Below, one piece after another: positions 1-7,764 of a DNA stretch of 54,917 nt (the first letter of the stretch is position 1; each line of letters begins with the position of its first letter). The notes under the pieces are model-generated. The model searched no databases. It saw nothing but the letters and a program-made list of their open reading frames with translations, and was not told where the DNA came from. The DNA lies in assembly GCA_029338615.1 (NCBI GenBank), contig JAQYAS010000002.1, positions 1 to 54,917 of the forward strand, read 5' to 3'. The position numbers and the translations under genes are program-made. Source of the DNA: Clostridiales bacterium. GTDB lineage: Bacteria; Bacillota; Clostridia; Lachnospirales; Lachnospiraceae.

Positions 1-615
1 CCCTATGATAGGGACAAGGTCTTCCTTCATAAACACCGGAATGCCGAGCTTATGTGCCTGGTCCGCCAGAGACCATGCCCATTCCGGCTCCGTATGAATC
101 TTCCTGCTCTGAGCTCCGGTCATGGTGCCGACAACGATCCAATTGATTCCGGAAAGGTCAACTGTGCCGGGATCGTCGAATAACGGCTCAAAGGTAACAT
201 GGTAATGTTTTGCTCTGACGTTTTTCCGAAGGGCGTCGATACGCCACAGTTCTGCTTTCCTCGTCACCGTAACGCCAAACCATGCGTTTTCCAGATCGGT
301 ATCAAAATCCAGCAAATCAGGTCGCTTGGTAAGGAACAGGAACTGATGTTGTGGATTTTCACGGATCTTTGCAAACACAGCGTCTCTCCATTACGGCTTC
401 CATCCGGAAAGATCGCTCATCCCAGTAAGAAGAAAGTTCTGCGGACGTTTCTTTTCCATCATCCTGAGCTTGCCTGGAAAGAACTCAGGATCAGCGAAGT
501 CATCAATCATATGCCAGCGTTTCACGTTGTTGCGGGCATAGCAATATGTACACCCCACTGTGCAGCCAATGACGATATTCATGTTCTGAATCTGATCTTT
601 GATACAAATACTCAT
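1..615 (-). pseudogene. DUF5131 (phage Gp37/Gp68-like, radical-SAM-type) protein, interrupted by in-frame stop, truncated at window edge
   Basis: The N-terminal part has a CTVGCTYCYAR cysteine cluster (CxxxCxxC) typical of the DUF5131 family, which resembles radical SAM proteins. Translation starts at the ATG at 615-613, which overlaps the stop of the upstream marR gene as ATGA. The frame is broken by TAA at 391-393, directly after SDLSGWKP. Beyond it the same frame stays fully open to base 1 and continues the family sequence (WRDAVFAKIR, FLFLTKRPDLL, AWFGVTVTRK, HVTFEPL, INWIVVGTMTGAQ, GIPVFMKEDL). One base change, GAA to TAA, explains the break, so this looks like a recent nonsense mutation or a base-calling error and not an old relic. 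The C-terminus lies outside the window. The biochemical role of the family is not established. Confidence 0.8.
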
Positions 616-1049
616 GACTTCTGCCACTCCTCAAGATTCTTTCTGATGCGGTCGAGGCATTCCTCAAACCGGGTAATTTCTTCCTCTGAAAAACCTTTGT
701 AGTAAATACTGCCCATTTCATCAGATACAGAATCGTACTCGCCCTTCAAGGCATGTGCTTTCTCAGTCAGAAACAGGAGTGTTTTCCTTTTGTCCGTTTC
801 AGACTGAACACGGCTTATCAGCCCTTGATTTTCCATTCTTTCCAACATCGTAGTAAGAGATGTTATCGCTAATCCGCATTTAGTCGAGAGTGACCTGATT
901 GAGATACCCTCCTCCTGCCACAGCACATAAAGAATACGCCCCTGAGCTCCATTAAATGCATCAATATTCTTTTCACTGAGAATCTTCTCGAAAATCCGGT
1001 CTCCAAGCTGTTTTATTTTGGTGACAAGAAATCCTCCATTCATTTCCAT
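612..1049 (-). CDS. MarR family transcriptional regulator
   Basis: This 145-residue protein has MarR-family length and layout. N-terminal helices lead to a winged helix-turn-helix around residues 45-100 (GRILYVLWQEEGISIRSLS, then LTTMLERMENQGLISR and a wing near ETDKRKTLL), and a C-terminal dimerisation helix follows. It is translationally coupled to the DUF5131 gene (ATGA overlap). A perfect 17-base inverted repeat overlaps its promoter and ribosome binding site, which suggests direct autorepression of the two-gene operon. The effector is unknown. Confidence 0.88.
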   Translation of the reverse strand: MEMNGGFLVTKIKQLGDRIFEKILSEKNIDAFNGAQGRILYVLWQEEGISIRSLSTKCGLAITSLTTMLERMENQGLISRVQSETDKRKTLLFLTEKAHALKGEYDSVSDEMGSIYYKGFSEEEITRFEECLDRIRKNLEEWQKS

Positions 1050-1052
1050 ACA

Positions 1053-1107
1053 AAAGCTCCTATATAGTAGTTTGTAAAAACATACTATATAGGAGCTTTA
1101 TTGTCAA
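1053..1107 (-). promoter_or_regulatory. marR promoter with overlapping 17-bp inverted-repeat operator
   Basis: Reading the minus strand, TTGACA (1107-1102), a 17-base spacer and TATGTT (1084-1079) form a good sigma-A promoter. Inverted arms at 1053-1069 and 1083-1099 match perfectly (AAAGCTCCTATATAGTA and its complement, 13-base centre). They cover the spacer, the edge of the -10, and the AGGAG ribosome binding site of marR. The position fits an autoregulatory MarR operator. Confidence 0.8.
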
Positions 1108-1439
1108 GAGTTTATATGTCTTAATAGGTAAATTCCATTTTTTTCAATTCTCCAAACTGGAATTTGTCAGTTAGATAAATGATAAAATTGTTCTTAACTT
1201 AAATCAAGAGTTGTATAGCCAAACTCGTTGATATGTCTTTGCAAATTATGAAAATCCATCATGTTTTTATTTTTCCGAAATAGTCCTTTTTTATTAAACA
1301 ATATTTTAGTATGTGCGTATGTGCTATACAATTCGATATATGGCGGTTCGGCAGTGATATTTCTTTCTCCGATACAGTTTCCTCTACTGTTGGGATATTT
1401 CCGATTGAAATTTATAGTACATTCTTTGTATGTCAAAAT
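1108..1439. other. Intergenic stretch, no convincing gene
   Basis: This AT-rich stretch contains an 80-codon minus-strand frame (1194-1436) that would need a TTG start directly after a stop codon. It has no clear ribosome binding site or recognisable domain. It may be a gene remnant. No tRNA and no convincing hairpin were seen. Confidence 0.4.
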
Positions 1440-2729
1440 TTACAAATTACATACCGCATATAGTGGTATATTTACCATCCATTCCTGATCCATATACTTT
1501 AGAGTTGAAAAACGTACAGCTTTCTCAGGATGGAATTTATCGCAATATGCTTTTAGACTCTGCGACCTTATATTCGTTTCTGCCTTTACTTCAATAGGTA
1601 TAATTGCAGCCTCTTTTTGGATCAAAAAATCCTGTTCAAACGTAGCTTTTTCTGTCCCATAGTAATACGGTGTGTACGGCGTATCTGAAATCAGCTGCTG
1701 CAACACATATTGCTCTGTAAGCGCACCCTTAAATTCTATAAAAATATCATTTCCTTCCAATATGGATGTCGCTGGCAACTCACTTAATGCCCCCAGCAAT
1801 CCGACATCCAGCATAAACAATTTATACGCATTCATGCTTTGATATGCTTTTAGAGGCATATGAGGTTCATTTACACGATTAACTTTATAAATCAGTCCAC
1901 AGTCAAGCAGCCATTGGATTGCTATTTCAAACTCGCTGCTACGAGCCCCCTTTTTTATTTGACTAAAAAAGAATTTTTTGTTTTCTTTTGCCAACTGCAT
2001 TGGAATAGAATTCCACACCATTCTGATTCTTGGCAGCACCCTGCTTTCAATATGCTTTCCAAAATCCCCTTCATATTGTCTTAATATATCGCTTTGGATC
2101 TGCCTTACCTCTGTATAGTCTTTGTCTAGTCGAAAAGCATCAACTACCGCAGGCATTCCTCCCGTGTAATAATAGTTTTTTAACCAGAAAAGGTATTTAT
2201 CAGAGAAATTATCAATAATGGAATAGTCTTTTATCTTTAATTCATCTGCCAGTTTTTTCTCGCCCATAGCATATAAAAACTCTCTAAAGTTAAGAGGATA
2301 TAGATCCAACAGGTCAACTTTACCAACCGGATACGACACGCCCTCATGAATTGCCACCCCAAGCAGCGAACCAGCAGCTATAATATGGTATTCTGGTGCT
2401 TCTTCGCAGAAATATTTCAAGGATTCTAAGGCTTTTGGTGCGTTCTGGATCTCATCAAGAATAATCAATGTATTCCCTGGAGTAATTGTTACTCCTGACT
2501 CAATATTTAAATTCATTATGATTCGTTCAATATCAAAATCACTTTCAAAAACCGCATTCATACGTTTGTTGTTATAAAAAGAAATATATGCTGTTTTCTC
2601 ATAACAGTTCTTTCCAAATTCCTTCATCAACCAGGTCTTTCCCACCTGTCTGGCTCCCATTATAATTAAAGGTTTTCTATTTTTCTTCTCTTTCCACTGT
2701 AACAAATCATTCATTGCAAATCGAAACAT
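1440..2729 (-). CDS. AAA_14 / DUF4143 family ATPase
   Basis: This protein of about 429 residues has a P-loop near residues 20-30 (MGARQVGKTW), a Walker B region (LIILDEIQNAPKAL) and sensor-like GSLLG, which define AAA_14. A C-terminal DUF4143 domain ends in a restriction-endonuclease-like patch (EQDFLIQ, then IPIEVKAE; D...E-x-K), as is usual in the family. The start at 2729 is chosen because an AAGGAC ribosome binding site precedes that ATG; a longer frame begins 33 bases upstream without one. These ATPases are abundant in gut anaerobes. Their substrates are poorly known, and roles in DNA metabolism or stress are inferred only. It appears monocistronic. Confidence 0.85.
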   Translation of the reverse strand: MFRFAMNDLLQWKEKKNRKPLIIMGARQVGKTWLMKEFGKNCYEKTAYISFYNNKRMNAVFESDFDIERIIMNLNIESGVTITPGNTLIILDEIQNAPKALESLKYFCEEAPEYHIIAAGSLLGVAIHEGVSYPVGKVDLLDLYPLNFREFLYAMGEKKLADELKIKDYSIIDNFSDKYLFWLKNYYYTGGMPAVVDAFRLDKDYTEVRQIQSDILRQYEGDFGKHIESRVLPRIRMVWNSIPMQLAKENKKFFFSQIKKGARSSEFEIAIQWLLDCGLIYKVNRVNEPHMPLKAYQSMNAYKLFMLDVGLLGALSELPATSILEGNDIFIEFKGALTEQYVLQQLISDTPYTPYYYGTEKATFEQDFLIQKEAAIIPIEVKAETNIRSQSLKAYCDKFHPEKAVRFSTLKYMDQEWMVNIPLYAVCNL

Positions 2730-2920
2730 TATCACACCGTCCTTTCTCTGATAGTATACCACATTTTTTATGGTCTATTCTAGCATCGTTTCAGCACTTT
2801 TCCCGACCTTGTTGGCTTTATCTTTACATTTTTTCCGACCTCGTATCGCTGTGATATCACATTTTTCCATTGCTGGTCATAAATTTGTTACGTTTTTAAT
2901 AGCCACACATGTCGATTCTA

Positions 2921-2966
2921 TCAAAAACAAAGGGCAGATAACCATTTTAGAATTATCCGCCCCTAT
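2921..2966 (-). terminator. Rho-independent terminator downstream of the cytidylate-kinase-like gene
   Basis: On the minus strand the stem GGGCGGATAA / TTATCTGCCC (one G-T pair) is followed by TTTGTTTTTG. It lies just beyond the stop codon at 2972 and probably ends the MATE/kinase transcript. Confidence 0.75.
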
Positions 2967-2971
2967 TATTT

Positions 2972-3562
2972 TTATATTTTGGCACAGTCCATTATAATTT
3001 TCTGACACATATCATACCCTAACACAGAGCTGTTCAAAGACAATGTGTAATTGTCTGCCATTCCCCACTTCTGTTCGGTATAAAAATTATAGTTTGTTCT
3101 GCGTCTTTTATCTGTATCGTTTATCATTTTTATGGCATCAGTCTCCGCAACATTATATAAATTGCAGATTCGCTGTACTTTTTCCGGCATGTTCCCATGT
3201 ATAAACACATTCAGCACATCATCTCTGTCCCTTAAGATAAAATCTGCATTTCTTCCTATGATCACACATCTTTCTTTTTCAGCAATTTCCATAACTATCT
3301 TTCTTTGTGTTTCATACACCATATCTTCTACTGATTTTCCTGTAATATCACGCCCAGAAAAAGCATAGGCAAACAATCCCTTCTTTGGAGATAATTCAGC
3401 TTTTTCCTGAATATACTCTGGCGATAATCCTGACTGCTCTGCAATCTGTCCAATAATATCCTTGTCATAATATACAATGCCTAATTTCTTTGCCACTTCT
3501 TCACCGATAAATCTACCACCGCTTCCAAATTCTCTGCTGATTGTGATGATTCTCCTTGCCAT
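2972..3562 (-). CDS. Cytidylate kinase-like family protein
   Basis: The protein has 196 residues. Its N-terminus ITISREFGSGGRFIGEEVA holds the modified P-loop (REFGSGG) characteristic of the cytidylate-kinase-like family. DKDIIGQIAEQSG, VIIGRNADFIL and a lid region with RRRTNYNFYT follow. Related proteins are presumed P-loop nucleoside or nucleotide kinases, but the natural substrate of this branch is unclear. It follows the MATE gene by about a dozen bases and so is probably co-transcribed. Kinase-like genes of this type often sit beside MATE genes in Lachnospiraceae (recalled, not checked). Confidence 0.85.
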   Translation of the reverse strand: MARRIITISREFGSGGRFIGEEVAKKLGIVYYDKDIIGQIAEQSGLSPEYIQEKAELSPKKGLFAYAFSGRDITGKSVEDMVYETQRKIVMEIAEKERCVIIGRNADFILRDRDDVLNVFIHGNMPEKVQRICNLYNVAETDAIKMINDTDKRRRTNYNFYTEQKWGMADNYTLSLNSSVLGYDMCQKIIMDCAKI

Positions 3563-3575
3563 AGCCGGCTCCTCC

Positions 3576-4944
3576 TTAACTTAAACTTTCTACTTTACTC
3601 TTTCTGATCCTCTTTAAGAATACGTATCCCACCAGACATGCAATAATTTCTGTTATTGGAAATGCCCACCATATCAAGGAAACTCCCATCTGTCCGTTTC
3701 TGACAAAAATAGAGAAAATGCCTGCCAACGGTAATATGACTATTAACTGCCTGAGCAATGAGATCACAAGCGATTCCATACCACCGTCCAATGCTTGATA
3801 AATTCCCTGATATGCAACATTGACTCCTGCAAAAAATAAAGCTGACAGAAATGATCCTCATCGCTCCGATAAAGTATTCTCTTGACTGTCCAGCATTAAA
3901 TAAATCGGCAAAAGCTCCCGGGAAAAATTCCGTGATTGCCACACCAACAATCATAAGTGCAATCGTATAGATCAATCCGTATTTGATTCCATCCTTTATT
4001 CTATTTTTGCTATGCATTCCATATGCAAAAGCAATGATTGGCGTGATCGCATCTCTAAGTCCAAAGGCAAGGAACAATACAAACTGCTGAACTTTATAGA
4101 ACAATCCATATGCGGTCTGTGCTGAAGGACTGAACCTCAAAATAAGATTCATCACATAAACCATGATAGACATAAGTGCCTGTGCAGTAATTGCAGGAAG
4201 TCCTATAGCATATATTTCTTTGATAATTCTGCCATCCGGTTTCATGTATTTTATTCCATGCTCAAATTCCTTATTCAATCTTATATGGAATATAAACAAC
4301 AGTACCGCAGATGCGACCTGTCCGATCACTGTTGCATAGGCTGCACCATTCACTCCCATTTCAGGAACAGGTCCGATACCATAGATCATGATCGGATCAA
4401 GAATAATATTCACAACCGCCCCCACAACCTGGCCTATTGTCGAATATAACGAACGCCCTGTTGCCTGCAACAATTTTTCAAATAACGAAAAGAAAATTAT
4501 TCCAAATGAAACTACGCAGCAAATTTTTAAGTAGTCTGTTCCCATTGAAATAACTTCAGGATCAACTGTCTGTGATGAAATATACGCTCTTACTCCGAAA
4601 ATTCCAAACAGCAGGCATACCACATAAATAATCAATCCAAGAAATAAACTGTTTCCTGCAACTTTTGCAGCCTTTTTATCATTTTCCTGTCCCAGTGTTC
4701 TCGCAAGAAGCGCATTGGTTCCTACTCCCGTTCCAATTCCAACTGCTACCATAAGCATCTGAACAGGAAATACCAATGTAAGTGCATTAAGTGCAGCCTC
4801 ACTTCCCGATTTCATATTTCCGACAAATGCGCTGTCTACAATATTGTAAACTGCCTGCAATGCCATAGATAAAATCATCGGTATTCCCATCCGCACCATC
4901 AGCTTATTTACCGGCACGTCCTTCATCTTGTTATTTTCTGCCAT
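3576..4944 (-). pseudogene. MATE family efflux transporter with frameshift near its 3' end
   Basis: Residues 1-370 are a typical MATE transporter: [42 protein letters not shown], many hydrophobic segments, Na+ or H+ coupled drug export at the cytoplasmic membrane. At an A6 run (plus strand 3831-3836) the frame breaks. The original frame yields a non-MATE tail ([10 protein letters not shown]...). Removing one base instead gives [20 protein letters not shown], then the normal final helices, ending at 3576. An extra base in a homopolymer therefore split the gene; phase variation, recent inactivation or a sequencing indel are all possible. It is preceded by an unusual two-hairpin leader with its own promoter. 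Confidence 0.82.
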
Positions 4945-4971
4945 CCTAACTTAATCCTCCTTTTTCTGCAT

Positions 4972-5155
4972 AAAAAAAGTGTGTACTTATCTCATAAGCT
5001 GGACTTACGCTGATAAGCTACACACTTTTAACTGCATGATATATTTTTATAATGTGCGACAGCAGGTGCACAAAAAAACGAGTAACAAAACTGGATTTAC
5101 GCTGGTCTGCTACTCGTTTAAAGGTTATTATATTTTCCTTTTTTGAAAAAGTCAA
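4972..5155 (-). promoter_or_regulatory. Promoter and tandem hairpin/terminator leader of the MATE operon (candidate regulatory RNA)
   Basis: Minus strand: TTGACT (5155-5150), a 17-base spacer and TATAAT (5132-5127) place the transcript start just before the first hairpin (5117-5078, ACGAGTA/TACTCGT, then seven Ts). A second hairpin (5028-4976, AAAGTGTGTA/TACACACTTT with further inner pairing) also runs into seven Ts, then comes the MATE ribosome binding site. Both hairpins hold the same internal 14-mer, CAGCGTAARTCCAG on the transcript. Inside it a small helix flanks UCCAG: UAAG/CUUA in one copy and UAAA/UUUU in the other, a compensatory G-C to A-U change. The second copy encloses a possible 10-codon peptide (ATG at 5037-5035) with no clear ribosome binding site. 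It looks like a double attenuator; the ligand is unknown. Confidence 0.7.
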
Positions 5156-5200
5156 ACAAATATTGTGGGGACGTTCCTTCCCTATATCGCATATTCATTA

Positions 5201-5662
5201 TCAATAGAATTCCAGCCTGTGTTCCACCAGCTCACTTCCCTCATATACGAGCTTAAGTGAGAAAAATCTCTTCTCCCCTTCAAGCAGCAATTTCAGGAAT
5301 ATCGCATCCCCGCTCCACGTCGGAAGTGTTGGCACGATCTCTTTATCTATCCATTGAAGATCCCCCTCATCGCATATCTGAACTTCCCCATCAAATCCAT
5401 CTGCGGTGAACAGGCACATAAGCTCATTTTCACACTCATTGCTGATAAATGTGACAAGGCCTCTGAATCGATATGATGTAAGCGTAAGTCCCGTCTCCTC
5501 CTTTATCTCCCTGAGAAGGCAATCCTCCGGACTTTCGCCCTCCTCGGCATGTCCGCCCACACCGATCCATTTGCCCTTATTGATGTCCTTCTCCTTCTTT
5601 GTCCGGTGAAGCATCAAATATCTTCCATCTTTCTCTATGTAACAAAGTGTTGTCATCTTCAT
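5201..5662 (-). CDS. Nudix hydrolase (MutT / 8-oxo-dGTP diphosphatase-like)
   Basis: The 153-residue protein carries a full Nudix box near residues 36-58: GGHAEEGESP, CLLREIKEETGL, which fits GX5EX7REUXEEXGU. The N-terminus TTLCYIEKDGRYLMLHRTKK and the later EGDLQWIDKEIV match the MutT/NUDT1-like 8-oxo-(d)GTP diphosphatase subgroup. It probably cleans damaged or excess nucleoside diphosphate derivatives in the cytosol. Substrate specificity is inferred from family resemblance only. Confidence 0.9.
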   Translation of the reverse strand: MKMTTLCYIEKDGRYLMLHRTKKEKDINKGKWIGVGGHAEEGESPEDCLLREIKEETGLTLTSYRFRGLVTFISNECENELMCLFTADGFDGEVQICDEGDLQWIDKEIVPTLPTWSGDAIFLKLLLEGEKRFFSLKLVYEGSELVEHRLEFY

Positions 5663-5675
5663 CGCTATCCTCCCA

Positions 5676-5706
5676 GGGACGTTCCTTCTGTAACGAGGAG
5701 TGTCCC
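5676..5706. repeat. Short palindromic repeat GGGAC...GTCCC, partial second copy at 5168-5180
   Basis: GGGACGTTCCTTC, a short loop and GAGGAGTGTCCC form an imperfect hairpin between the Nudix and DMT genes. The left arm GGGACGTTCCTTC recurs at 5168-5180, on the other side of the Nudix gene. This looks like a small dispersed intergenic repeat flanking that gene. It lacks a T-run and is probably not a terminator. Confidence 0.55.
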
Positions 5707-6629
5707 TACTTATTCACTATGTATATTCCTGCGCACACCAAAGCCAGCGACACCAGGCTTACCGGACCAAGCGCTTGCGCGCCCTCGCGGAGCAGCCATG
5801 CCGACAGTATCACGCCGAACACCGGATTCATAAATCCAAATACTGCAACCCTTGATATAGGGTTATACTTGAGCAGCATTCCCCACAGAGAGTATGCCAC
5901 CGCCGATACAAGAGCCAGATATATGAGCATCAAAACCCCTTCGGTGGATACGGTGCTGAGTCTGCCTCCCATGGCAAAACCGGCAGCCGACAGAATAATT
6001 CCGCCAACTATAAACTGGTAGCCACTGAGCATAACCGGATTGTGTTTTGCCGAATATCGCTTCAGGAACACAGATGAAAATGCATAAGCCACTGTCGACA
6101 AAAAGATCGCACCCTCGCCTGACAAGCTCATATGGAAATTCATTCCATTCATGTTTATAAGTACAACTCCCGCAAATCCAACCAGACAGCCAAGCATCTT
6201 CTTTGCAGTGACATTTTCCTGATGGAATATGAATCCCGACACTATGATGGCAACGAATACATTTACTGCCTCTATGATGGACGCCTTGACTCCGCTTGTA
6301 TGTGCGAGTCCTATATAAAAGAACAGGTATTGCATGACTGTCTGCAGCATCGCAAGCCACGCTATCTTGCCGGCGCAGCCCTTCTCCGGCCTGATGAATC
6401 TTCCTTCCAGCAGACTTCCAAATATCACGGCAAGAATTCCCGCCAGCACAAATCGCATACCTGCGAACAGTATCTGTACCGTAGTGTCTGCACTCTCTAT
6501 ATTCCACAATCCATAACCTATCTTTATACAAGGAAAAGCACTTCCCCACAGCAGGCAGCACAGCATAGCACCGAGCCACACAACACTGGTTTTCTGCATC
6601 CATTTGTCGTTTATCTCTATCTTATTCAT
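5706..6629 (-). CDS. EamA/DMT family transporter
   Basis: This 307-residue membrane protein has about ten hydrophobic segments arranged as two EamA repeats. Family signatures include LCCLLWGSAFPCIKIGY at the start, IGLAHTSGVKASIIEA at the end of repeat one, and YLALVSAVAYSLWGMLLKYNP, AVFGFMNPVFGVILSAWLL in repeat two. The family exports metabolites such as amino acids or nucleotide derivatives; the substrate here cannot be read from sequence. It stands alone between hairpins. Confidence 0.88.
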   Translation of the reverse strand: MNKIEINDKWMQKTSVVWLGAMLCCLLWGSAFPCIKIGYGLWNIESADTTVQILFAGMRFVLAGILAVIFGSLLEGRFIRPEKGCAGKIAWLAMLQTVMQYLFFYIGLAHTSGVKASIIEAVNVFVAIIVSGFIFHQENVTAKKMLGCLVGFAGVVLINMNGMNFHMSLSGEGAIFLSTVAYAFSSVFLKRYSAKHNPVMLSGYQFIVGGIILSAAGFAMGGRLSTVSTEGVLMLIYLALVSAVAYSLWGMLLKYNPISRVAVFGFMNPVFGVILSAWLLREGAQALGPVSLVSLALVCAGIYIVNK

Positions 6630-6730
6630 GTTTACTTCTCTCTTATATCTTTTATATCCAAAAGTATATTTTTATACACGGGAAAAGTCAATTTCTTTTC
6701 CATATATCCACAGCGCCTTCACCACATAAA

Positions 6731-6770
6731 AAGTTCCATGAATCTGCACCGTGCAGACACATGGAACTTC
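6731..6770 (-). terminator. Terminator downstream of the pilin-like gene (copy 1 of a repeated hairpin)
   Basis: AAGTTCCATG / CATGGAACTT encloses an inner TCTGCAC / GTGCAGA stem, with a T5 run on the minus-strand side. It ends transcription from the pilin-like gene. It is nearly identical in stem and loop to the hairpin at 7689-7728. Confidence 0.8.
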
Positions 6771-6867
6771 TTATTACTCTATATTGCTATTCACTTTTTC
6801 GAAGCAACACACGTATGCTGATCGGCATACATCTCAATTTATCTCCCATTATCTGTCAACCAGACGA

Positions 6868-7494
6868 TTACTGTGAAAGTGGAATCCATTTTCTGTTTAA
6901 CATTCTCTCTATATTGGATTCAGGAGTCTTGTTGATACCTCCATCCTGATTACTATAACCTGAATAAATTCTGGAACAAAGACGGCCGTTCGAATCATAG
7001 CACACCTGAATGATGATCCAATCCCAGCCATCAGCATCGCCTTTGCTGTACGTTCTCGCCGTGTCTATATTGATGCTCTCTTTTTTGAGGTAATCTGCAA
7101 GCTCGTTACAATAATTCCAATCATTCTGGGATTTATTTCCATCTATTATAACGTCCTTATCAGCTCCACACCATACACCTGAAAAACTCTTGCCATGATA
7201 TGGTGTAGGTGCCTTGTCTCTGCTCCCGTTACACATCATTACCCATACTCCATACCCTGAATTTTTTCGTGCACCGGCAGGAATTTCAATAACACCTTCT
7301 GCATATGCATTTAAAAGCACATCCTCTATCGTCCTTGCATTGTTAATATCCTTTGAACGGTTACTCTTCTCTATATATTTGATCAGTGCCGGTGCAAGGG
7401 CGCCCACCAATATAGCCATAATGGCTATAACTATTATAAGCTCCACCAATGAAAAGCCTTTTGAATCAGCTACAAATCTCTCTCTTCTCTCCAT
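6868..7494 (-). CDS. Type IV pilin-like protein with class III prepilin signal
   Basis: The protein has 208 residues. A short positively charged leader ends DSKG, followed by FSLVELIIVIAIMAILVGA: the prepilin peptidase site (cleavage G|F), E5 of the mature protein and the hydrophobic assembly helix. The rest is a soluble domain rich in Asp, Asn, Gly and Trp with several cysteines, and shows no family match I recognise. No prepilin peptidase, PilB or PilC is nearby, so it must use machinery encoded elsewhere, or belong to a pseudopilin system. A GEMM-I c-di-GMP riboswitch and terminator precede it, as known for type IV pilin genes of Clostridioides difficile. Its expression therefore probably rises or falls with c-di-GMP. 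Confidence 0.88.
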   Translation of the reverse strand: MERRERFVADSKGFSLVELIIVIAIMAILVGALAPALIKYIEKSNRSKDINNARTIEDVLLNAYAEGVIEIPAGARKNSGYGVWVMMCNGSRDKAPTPYHGKSFSGVWCGADKDVIIDGNKSQNDWNYCNELADYLKKESINIDTARTYSKGDADGWDWIIIQVCYDSNGRLCSRIYSGYSNQDGGINKTPESNIERMLNRKWIPLSQ

Positions 7495-7517
7495 AAAATC
7501 CCTTCCAAATTACTGAC

Positions 7518-7545
7518 AAAAAAAACACTGCCATCTATAGCAATG
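7518..7545 (-). terminator. Riboswitch-associated terminator upstream of the pilin-like gene
   Basis: On the minus strand CATTGCTATAGATGGCAGTG folds with a short loop and is followed by eight Ts. It sits between the c-di-GMP aptamer and the pilin start codon, as expected for the expression platform of a transcriptional riboswitch. Confidence 0.8.
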
Positions 7546-7622
7546 TAACCAAATGCAACTGGCTGCCATTTTACAGGCCCTATAGCTTTGCGTCACACCC
7601 TTTAGGATGCTTTGCCCAAACA
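7546..7622 (-). promoter_or_regulatory. Cyclic di-GMP-I (GEMM-I) riboswitch aptamer
   Basis: Read on the minus strand, the segment contains the GEMM-I hallmarks in order: GGGCAAAGC, a small hairpin with a purine loop (ATCCTAAAGGGT), GTGACGCAAAGC, GGGCCT, then GGCAGCCAGTTGC. GACGCAAAGC and GGCAGCC are the most conserved positions of the c-di-GMP-I class. It lies about 60 bases upstream of the pilin-like ORF with a terminator between them. A diguanylate cyclase gene lies about 2.2 kb upstream on the same strand. Confidence 0.88.
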
Positions 7623-7688
7623 TATACACGGCGTTATTATAACATCATCAAACATTGGTGTCAACCGGATACTACTATACATTCAAAA

Positions 7689-7728
7689 AGATTCCATGTA
7701 TCTGCTCCGTGCAGACACATGGAATCCT
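7689..7728 (-). terminator. Terminator downstream of the oleate hydratase gene (copy 2 of a repeated hairpin)
   Basis: The stem AAGATTCCATG / CATGGAATCCTT has an inner TCTGC/GCAGA stem. On the minus strand it runs into TTTTTG. Its loop and inner stem match the hairpin at 6731-6770 almost base for base. Confidence 0.78.
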
Positions 7729-7764
7729 TATAAAACTCATTATAACCTACCATTTGCCAGAAGA

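Noticed and set aside
1194-1436. 80-codon minus-strand ORF
   Set aside because: TTG start directly after a stop, no ribosome binding site, no family recognised; kept only as a note.
2770-2997. 75-codon plus-strand ORF
   Set aside because: Overlaps the terminator and the 3' end of the kinase-like gene; no recognisable product.
4972-5155. mini-ykkC / guanidine-II riboswitch before the MATE gene
   Set aside because: Two hairpins are present but lack the ACGR loops; the shared element is internal, and each hairpin is itself a terminator.
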